Shown here: positions 55,523 through 64,000 of the stretch, one piece after another
How positions within the stretch are numbered: the stretch's first letter is position 1
How the letters are laid out: each line of letters opens with the position of its first letter
NCBI GenBank assembly: GCA_963978895.1
Contig: OZ022238.1
Coordinates: forward strand, 9,259,355-9,323,354
From: Erpobdella octoculata
Taxonomy: Eukaryota; Annelida; Clitellata; Hirudinida; Erpobdellidae
Direction of reading: 5' to 3'
Length of the DNA: 64,000 nt
The notes under the pieces: generated by a model
What the model was told of the DNA's origin: nothing
The model's database searches: none
Seen by the model: the letters and a program-made list of their open reading frames with translations, nothing else
Position numbers and translations under genes: made by a program

Positions 55523-56640
55523 CACTGGCGGATTCCGCGGGGCCAGTCCGGCTATGGCCCCCTCACATTTTGTCAATAAACTTCCCCTCGCTCTTTTCGG
55601 AACCAAATTACAAATTAAAAAGACTATGAAAAAGCTAGCCAGGACACACTTTCATCCATAAATAAATTTTTAAAAACCTAAATAATCATGCAATTCTATC
55701 GCCTCTATATCCAAAGTCTCCTATAAACTGGACGTGAAGTATTAAAAAATAAAACTAAACGTAACAACGGCTCGCGAAAGCCATGAGATATGTATTTAAA
55801 TAATGTTAAACTGATGAGTGGAGGAGTAGGATATTTATAGAAACTTTTCCAAAACATTTTTCAAAACATATACATTTTTTTTTTAAAATAGCTGATGACC
55901 GAGTAAAGTAATTTTAAGTACTTTTCTATTTTTTTTTTAAAAGCTACGTAGATATTTTCCGAAAAATATAAAAAAATGTAACAGGTTCCCAGCCACGCTA
56001 AATGACACTTTTATTTTCTCAAAAATTTAACTTCTTAGGCTCTGAAAGTTGTATTAAAATTGATTATTTTGCCTCAAACTTGCCCCCTCCAGTTAGATTC
56101 ACCAGTAAAGAGTATATAAAAAAAACATTTTAATAACAGGCTGTTTTTTTTTAGAAACTATGTTTTTGAAGATAATCTTTTAAAAATAGAAAGTAATTGT
56201 TTTCAAAATGAAAACTTAAAGCTTCACCTTCAATCAGTAGTTGATTCAAATTTTACCGCGTTTGGTGCGATGGAAATTTTATAAGGTGGCAATAAGGACT
56301 TGTTGCCTATAGTGATTGATTTGCTCCAGTGACGGATCCATAAATTCCAGTTCTCTTCTCCCAAAACAGCTAACGGTCAGAACTTTGTGTAAGAAATAAG
56401 TTGTTTTAAAATTTCTCAAAGATTTTCATACTTTTTTTCCCAAAATTGCTGATGACCGGAGAGGTAGTCGCAGGTACTTTTCCAAAAATATCTCGAATAC
56501 TTTTACATTTTCTACCCAAATATCTTTTTATTAGTAACCTGTGTAAAATTTACCTACTCCTAGATCCTTAACTGATTATTTCAGGTAGAAAATTTCAGTT
56601 TATTCTGGAAATGTGGGATCTGGCAAACAAATGTAATTAG
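55523..56640. mobile_element. CAGTGGCGGATC-type transposon fragments
   Basis: ACACTGGCGGATTCCGCGGG at 55523 and CCAGTGACGGATCCAT at 56329 both resemble the common start CAGTGGCGGATCCA of non-autonomous DNA transposons. Both are followed by related words (GCTGATGACCGAG, GTACTTTTC). At least two diverged copies lie in the same orientation. Confidence 0.4.
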
Positions 56641-58080
56641 TATGATACGGCCATTTTTTCAAGATGTTGTAGGTTAAGGTCCTGATGCAAAAAAATAGCA
56701 GGGAACATACGCAACATTTCAGAGCAAAAAGATACGTTACTTGATTAAAAAACAAACAAAAAACTCAAACAACATTATTTCTAAAAAATTCAAACAAAGT
56801 ACTTATATGTGATGTAAAGAAAACAATGAGGACAGTGATGCGCAATTTGATCCCAAAATGAAATGAAAATTTGACAATATTTAATGTGGCGTTAATCAAT
56901 AGTTAGACTTTAACGCGTTTTTTTAAATTAAATAAAAACCTTGAGTGGTGTGAAGATTAAACAATATCAGTCTATCAGTTTTTCAGGTTTCACGAAATAA
57001 GGAAATAAGGCGGACAAATGATGGTTGTGATACAAATGAAATTAAAAACAAATAATTTTACTAAAATAGGATATCGTTTATAAATTACAAAATAAAGGCG
57101 TGGGGTGCTTTTTCAGACTAGACATAAGCGTCTTACCCCTATCGCTGGTCTTATGCTGAATCTACTACTGCCTTCAATACTAAGGGAAATTCGGATAAAA
57201 AAGTTGTTTTAAGCCAATCGAGCCTGGTCAAAAGTAAGATTATAAATTATATATTCAGATATCAAAATCGTCTGTCCCTATAAAATAGGACATAGTCGTT
57301 ATTTCTAATTATTCATACAGTTTAAACAAAAGTCAAGTCACGACCCTGCAACCCCCATGACCACATAAAGTTCTCCAATGCCCATGCTACTTGGTTTTTT
57401 AAAGAAATAAACTCAGATCAATACAGATAAATTGTGGTTTATGTTTCCAGTTGGCTGCTTCTTACATCTTGAATTATGCATATATAAAATGTAAGATATT
57501 TGAAATTTACATCAAGACCGTTAGTTTTATTTCAGCTTATTTAAATAATTTGTTTTTCGAATCTAAAAATAAAATATTTGCACAGCCATTGTTATCATAT
57601 CGGGTATTAAATTAAAATTTTGTTAAAATGTATTGAGGAAATAGAGATTTTGTAAGAAACTTGTGACAGATGTGATTTTTAACTAAAATTATTTTAACAA
57701 AAATATAAGTGAGTTGGCTCTATTTTAACACAAATAACATAAAAAATAAGAACGATAATAATGTAAAAACTAAATAAATAAATAATTAGGCATTAATAAT
57801 AAGTTATTGATTGAAATAAATAAAAATTCACATAAATTTGTCTTTGAAATGGTTTTGATGGCGGCAGGCTTTCTTTTTGAAAAAAATCGCTTACGTTGTG
57901 CGACGATGAATTACTTTAAGCAGCTGTTCTGCTTTAGAGCTAATAAGGACAGTCCAAATACGTTTTTTTTCTGTTTTATCTGCTTTTTTGCGTGAAATAT
58001 TTCATAAACAAGTGATTAATCCATCTCATGCGTGTGCTCCGTGTCCTTGAAAACATTTTTCTATCCCTGGGGTACTTAAA
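56641..58080. other. AT-rich intergenic sequence
   Basis: Only short ORFs (57807-57995, +) without support. Confidence 0.35.
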
Positions 58081-58104
58081 CTTATTGTCGCTCTGCACTC
58101 ACTG

Positions 58105-58498
58105 ATGCTATTCTGTACACACTCATGTTATTCTGTACAAACTCATGTAATTCTGTACACACTCATGTTATTTTGTACTCACTCATGTAATTGTGTACAC
58201 ACTCATGTTATTCTGTACACACTCATGTTATTCTGTACACACTCATGTAATTCTGTACACACTCATGTTATTCTGTACTCACTCATGTAATTGTGTACAC
58301 ACTCATGTTATTCTGTACACAATCATGTTATTATGTACACAATCATGTTATTCTGTACACACTCATGTTATTCTGTACAAACTCATGTAATTCTGTACAA
58401 ACTCATGTTATTCTGTACACACTCGTGTTATTCTGTACACACTCGTGTTATTCTGTACACACTCGTGTAATTCTGTACCCACTCATGTAATTATGTAC
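58105..58498. repeat. 20-bp minisatellite, about 20 copies
   Basis: The unit is ACTCATGTTATTCTGTACAC, with TTA/TAA and CAC/CAA variation between copies. The three overlapping ORFs are artefacts of the repeat. Confidence 0.95.
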
Positions 58499-59475
58499 TA
58501 TATTGTGTTTATTTGAGTTCATTTTTTTCAATCCTTTGGTGTTTTTCTTGTTTTTAAATTATTTACTTTTTTCTTATTTTTTTTCATCTTTTTATTTCTT
58601 TTTTAGTTTTTTTCCTTTCATTGTTTTTTCCTGTTTCTTGATTTTTTTATTGTTTTATCATCGTCTCACAGTCTTCAATCTCTCAACGTCTTCTTTAACG
58701 ATGTTGGCATAAGTCAGACGATTTTTAAACAAGCGGCACATAACGTGTCTGCACTTTTCTTTCTTTTTTTCAATATTATTCTTTTTTTAGCAAAATATTA
58801 CTTATTAAATTCAAAGCCTGCTGAACGACAGGTAAAAAATTAATAAAAGCAAATGTTTAAAACTGAAAAATAGTTTTATTTTCGAAATCAGCGTACCAAA
58901 AATGAGTAAGTAAGCTGAGTTTCAATTCGGAGCAGTTGTATAAAACTTTTAATAACTTACAGATAGGAAAACTTAGCTAATTATTAAAATAGATTTATTA
59001 CACAATTACACTATTAGCATATACATCACTATTATCGTTACTGTCATTTCTTTAGTAACTAACACCGCCAACTAAATAACAATCGGTGTTACTACCATTT
59101 CTACCATTACTACCATCACTACCACTGTTACTATTCATAACACAATCACATCCATATCAACAAGGCACTACCATGAGCATCAGACACCTCATTATTCTCA
59201 ATACATGTAACGGCTGGAAAACATGAGAACGAAAATGAGAAAAAAAATGAAAAAAAGAAGAAAATGAAAAAAAGAAGAAAATGAAAAGAGAGAAGAAAAA
59301 ACATTATCAAGTTAAAAAGATTTTTATTTAAAGTAAATTTAAAGCAAGAGAACAAATAATTCAGGCAGTGAATTATTTCGTGCATGTTCAAATGAACTGA
59401 ACCAATCCGTGTCGCAGGAGATGTTGAAGGTCATTTATTAAAAAATGTTTTTATTTTATATAATTATTAATAATT
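58499..59475. other. AT-rich intergenic sequence
   Basis: A pyrimidine-rich stretch lies at 58515-58680 and an (ACT)n-like patch at 59075-59130. The purine-rich GAAAATGAAAAAAAGAA repeat at 59225-59300 is simple sequence. Confidence 0.5.
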
Positions 59476-59479
59476 CAAG

Positions 59480-59925
59480 TTTCTATATTTAATAGATGAA
59501 CAGCTTTTGTAGGTTAAATAGATGATTGACATTCATAGCTTAAATATATGACCAGCTTTCATAAGTTAAATAGATGACCAACCTTTATAGATTAAATAAA
59601 TGACCGACATTTATATATTAAAAAGATTACTAGCCTTCAGCGGTAAATAAATGATTAACCTTAATAGGTTCAATAGATGACTAAACTTCATAGGTTAAAG
59701 AGATGACCAACCTTCATAGGTTAAATAGTTGACTGACCATCATATGTTAAATAGTTGACTGACCTTCATAGGTTAAATAGTTGAATGACCTTCATAGGTT
59801 AAATAGTTGACTGACCTTCATAGGTTAAATAGTTGACTGACCTTCATAGGTTAAATATTTGACTGACCTTCATAGGTTTAATAGTTCACTGATCTTCATA
59901 GCTTAAATGATTCACTGATCTTCTT
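59480..59925. repeat. Degenerate 26-bp minisatellite
   Basis: About 17 units of TTCATAGGTTAAATAGTTGA plus CTGACC. They are most uniform at 59700-59870 and diverged at both edges, as expected for array homogenisation from the centre. Confidence 0.9.
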
Positions 59926-61408
<1,483 letters not shown>

Positions 61409-61411
61409 ACA

Positions 61412-61520
61412 ACCACACATGAAACCATTTATTCAACCACCCATAAAACCATGCCTTCAGCCGCTCATAAAACCATACATTCAACCACCCATTAAAGCAT
61501 ACATTCAACCATACTTGAAT
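61412..61520. repeat. 24-bp degenerate repeat
   Basis: About four units of AACCACCCATAAAACCATAC plus ATTC directly follow the (TA)n array. Confidence 0.7.
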
Positions 61521-62130
61521 GACCATGAAACCGCCAAGTACAAATTATTCTTACAAACGTTTATATTTTATTCATTGAAAAAACGAGCATATAAGAAAAT
61601 AAATAGCCTTCTTAAAAGTTTTGAGTGTTGAAACTGAAAGAGACTTTTTTAAAAGACATTTTGTTAACGACTTAATCATTTGGAAAAAACGTTTTGAAAA
61701 TTTTTGTCGACACAATTATTTTCAATTTCTGTTAGCTGTTTCACGTTTTAGCTAAAAAAAATTTGAAGTTGATAAGAAATAAAGCAATCAACTTTTTTCA
61801 ATAATTTACTGAAACAAAATTCAAAATGAAGTTTCTTCAATAAATAAAAAGTTATTATTCGAAAACTGAATTAAATTACAATATTGCCAATCGTATAAAA
61901 ATTCTTTAGAATCGTCTTAGATTTTATTGACCTATAATAACACTTAACTTGACTTATTTAAGCTTGAATCACTTTAATTAAAACCGGTCTAATAAATCAT
62001 TTATGTAACTCTGAAATAATAATTATAAATGTAAACCAAACTCAGCAATTTTTTTGCCAAATCATTGAATTTGTAATTCTATATTTTCTTAACTTTGTTT
62101 CATGAGAAATAGATGAAAAACGAGACTATA

Positions 62131-62590
62131 TTACATGACTACCCCCTCCAGTGTTCTATTTGTGCTGAACAGCTTCGTTGCCTCCGAAATACTCGGCAAG
62201 GCAATCAACATCAAGGACTTTCCAAAAATCGCTTGCTTTAAATTTTTCAACACTTGATTGTCGGTTACAGAGACCAACTCGGTTACCGGCAGACCTACGC
62301 AATGAAGCCCGCAACTGCACAGGACTGCACAGCCACAGTCCAACTTTCTAACGGTTTCTAAACCTCCAAACACAACATTAACGTCAACACTGAATTACGA
62401 GATCGTTGGCCACACCCTTCTGAGCTTCCCGAATGTTTTGTTTTGTCCACAGACTCATTGGTATCAGTAGGAAAATGTTCAAACACCCCAAACATAAATG
62501 AATCAGCCGTTTCCTTACCTACACCCCTATATTTATTTGCACAACACCAACGGACTTTTTTCTCAGGACAAAATCTTTACGCTATAGAAG
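62131..62590 (-). pseudogene. Frameshifted coding remnant, unrecognised
   Basis: One frame (about 62590-62380) reads CPEKKVRWCCANKYRGVG, KETADSFMFGVFEHFPTDT and NESVDKTKHSGSSEGCGQRS. After a one-base shift near 62380, another reads VFGGLETVRKLDCGCAVLC, SCGLHCVGLPVTELVSVTD, LKNLKQAIFGKSLMLIALP and SISEATKLFSTNRTLEGVVM, then TAA. Codon use is GC-richer than the neighbourhood. It could be a pseudogene, a retroelement part or two exons of a real gene. The CPEKKxRW cysteine cluster may mark a zinc-binding domain. I do not recognise it. Confidence 0.45.
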
Positions 62591-62690
62591 TAATATAACT
62601 TTCAAGTCTCACGTTCCTAGGATGAAGCGTGTTAGCTTGGCGTTGAATATAAGTCAGTCAGTCAGGATATGTTCTATTATATATATATAC

Positions 62691-63240
62691 TAGCGGGGTT
62701 ACCCGGCGTTGCCCGGGGTTTTTTAGTTTTTTAGAGGTTTTTCTAATGTTTGTCTCTCTCGCTCCCGTTTCCTTCTCCACTTTCCCGTTTTCGTCGCGTT
62801 CCCGGTCGCTTTTCCGCTCTCGGTCGTTTTCCAGCTCCCGTTCGCTTTCCCGCTCAGAAGTTTTGTTATCGATTTTCTCTCTTGCTCGCGTTTCCTTCCA
62901 AGCTTGCTCTCCCGATTCCAGTCGCTTTCCGCGTTCCCGGTCGCTTTCCGCGTTCCCGGTCGCTTTCCCGTTCCCTTTCCCTTTCCCGGTCGCTTTCCCG
63001 TTCCCGGTCGCTTTCCCGTTCCCGGTCGCTTTCCCGTTCCCGGTCGCTTTCCCGTTCCCGGTCGCTTTCCCGTTCCCGGTCGCTTTCCCGTTCCCGCTCA
63101 CACTTGCTCTCCCGTTCTCGGTCATGCTTGCTCTCCCATTCCCGGTCACGGTTGCTCTCCCGTTCACGCTCATTTTTTCTTTTCCATTCTTTCATAACTT
63201 CTGTTAGCCTATAAAACGTAAAATAGATTTGCTAAGACTA
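62691..63240 (-). mobile_element. GAGCGGG-family Helitron-like element, minus orientation
   Basis: Its 3' end on this strand is CCCGGGCAACGCCGGGTAAC, CCCGCTAG and a flanking T, an intact hairpin plus CTAG. The core contains about seven 18-bp GGGAACGGGAAAGCGACC units (62930-63095). The GC-rich ORFs on both strands are artefacts. Confidence 0.55.
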
Positions 63241-63269
63241 TATATATATATATGAATGTTTGTGGGTTA

Positions 63270-63636
63270 GTTTGTCTATTATAGAAACGGGAAAGCGACC
63301 CGGAACGGACAGCGAGCGGGAACGGAAAAGCAAGCGTGAGCGGGAATGGGAGAGCAAACGTGAGCGGGAAAGCGACCGGGAGTGGTAAAGCGACCGGGAG
63401 CGGGAAAGCGACCGGGAGCGGGAAAGCGACCGGGAGCGGGAAAGCGACCGGGAGCGGGAAAGCGACCGGGAGCGGGAAAGCGACCGGGAGCGGGAAAGCG
63501 ACCGGCAGCGGGAAAACGACCGAAAACGGGAAAGCGAACGGGAGTGGGAAAGCAGGTGGGAAAGGAAACGGGAGAGAAAGAGACAAACATTAGAAAAACC
63601 TCTAAAAAACCCGGGCAACGCCGGGTATCTCCGCTA
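63270..63636 (+). mobile_element. GAGCGGG-family Helitron-like element, plus orientation
   Basis: About eight near-perfect 18-bp units lie at 63375-63520. The end is GAAAAACCTCTAAAAAACCC, a GGGCAACGCCGGG hairpin arm, TATCTCCGCTAG and a flanking T. It stands head to head with the copy at 62691 across a short TATATA spacer. Confidence 0.55.
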
Positions 63637-63705
63637 GTACATACATAAACACACACACAGACACACATAAATGCACATACACATACATACGCACATACAT
63701 ATATA
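63637..63705. repeat. CACA/CATA simple repeat
   Basis: An imperfect ACACACA and ACATACAT tract between two family elements. Confidence 0.8.
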
Positions 63706-63865
63706 TATAGTTCCCGCTCGCTCACCCGCTCCGCTCCGCTCATTTTGTGACGGATTTCAAATTTTTTTTTTATATTTGACTCCCCTTGACTTTCAAGGTT
63801 GTGTGAAAATTTCATTACGATCGGATGAATGGTGTAGCAATGCATAAAGGACATTAACATATATA
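63706..63865 (-). mobile_element. GAGCGGG-family element, 5' portion
   Basis: On the minus strand: GCTACACCATTCATCCGATC, CACACAACCTTGAAAGTCAA, then CACAAAATGAGCGGAGCGGA and GAGCGAGCGGGAAC. It is the same 5' half as at 13683-13945, cut off by TATATA. Confidence 0.55.
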
Positions 63866-63920
63866 CATATATACATATATACATATATACATATATACAA
63901 ACATTCATTTTTATATATAT

Positions 63921-63958
<38 letters not shown>
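63860..63958. repeat. ATAC and TA simple repeats
   Basis: (ATACAT)n is followed by (TA)n to about 63958. Confidence 0.9.
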
Positions 63959-63962
<4 letters not shown>

Positions 63963-64000
63963 AATACTTCGGCGCTATATGTTCTTTTAGGCAAACTCGA

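Noticed and set aside
59146..59391. Phe/Leu-rich minus ORF
   Set aside because: Translation of a GAAAATGAAAAAAAGAA purine-rich simple repeat.
62658..63618. Arg/Ser-, Gly/Lys- and Pro/Phe-rich ORFs on both strands
   Set aside because: They follow the 18-bp GC-rich minisatellite of the Helitron-like elements. Similar ORFs appear on both strands and in several frames, so composition, not selection, keeps them open.

Overview
The window looks like nuclear DNA of an invertebrate metazoan. It is strongly AT-rich, its genes are split by introns with GT/AG boundaries, and it is packed with microsatellites, minisatellites, LINE fragments, tRNA-derived SINEs and DNA-transposon remnants. The FMRFamide-receptor-like GPCR and the PAN plus fucolectin-type lectins fit a lophotrochozoan, most likely a mollusc, but that assignment is an inference. 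There is no operon structure, rRNA or CRISPR array.

Layout. Positions 527-795 (+) hold the last exon of a C-type lectin-like gene. Positions 2876-4281 (-) hold a predicted small secreted cysteine-rich gene. From about 5150 to 22995 lies a direct tandem duplication carrying two copies of one gene on the minus strand. Each copy has three exons and encodes a signal peptide, a PAN/apple domain and a fucolectin-like F5/8-type domain: copy 1 at 7226-8566 and copy 2 at 13275-21776. The exons, phases and flanks match. Intron 2 of copy 2 has grown from 160 bp to about 7.3 kb by insertion of repeats, a decayed acidic-repeat protein gene and LINE pieces. A third, decayed copy of exon 2 lies near 26.1 kb. 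The left end is therefore a small lectin cluster.

Positions 29337-52918 (-) hold a class A GPCR of the FMRFamide-receptor type, reconstructed from three exons of 396, 59 and 238 codons with matching phases. Its 19.1-kb second intron contains a (TCAA)n array about 50 bp from the acceptor, LINE fragments, SINEs and candidate nested coding exons (35478-37661 on -, 48207-48595 on +). Its first intron opens with eleven copies of a 31-bp repeat.

Positions 53-64 kb are mostly noncoding, with several tandem arrays, a frameshifted unrecognised coding remnant (62131-62590, -) and a cluster of GC-rich elements built on an 18-bp GAGCGGGAAAGCGACCGG-like unit. These elements recur through the window. Intact 3' ends show a short hairpin, then CTAG, then a flanking T, which is the pattern of non-autonomous Helitrons. 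This family, the asymmetric lectin duplication and the repeat-bounded GPCR are the most interesting things here. All splice junctions were inferred by eye from phase agreement and similarity; no transcript evidence was available.
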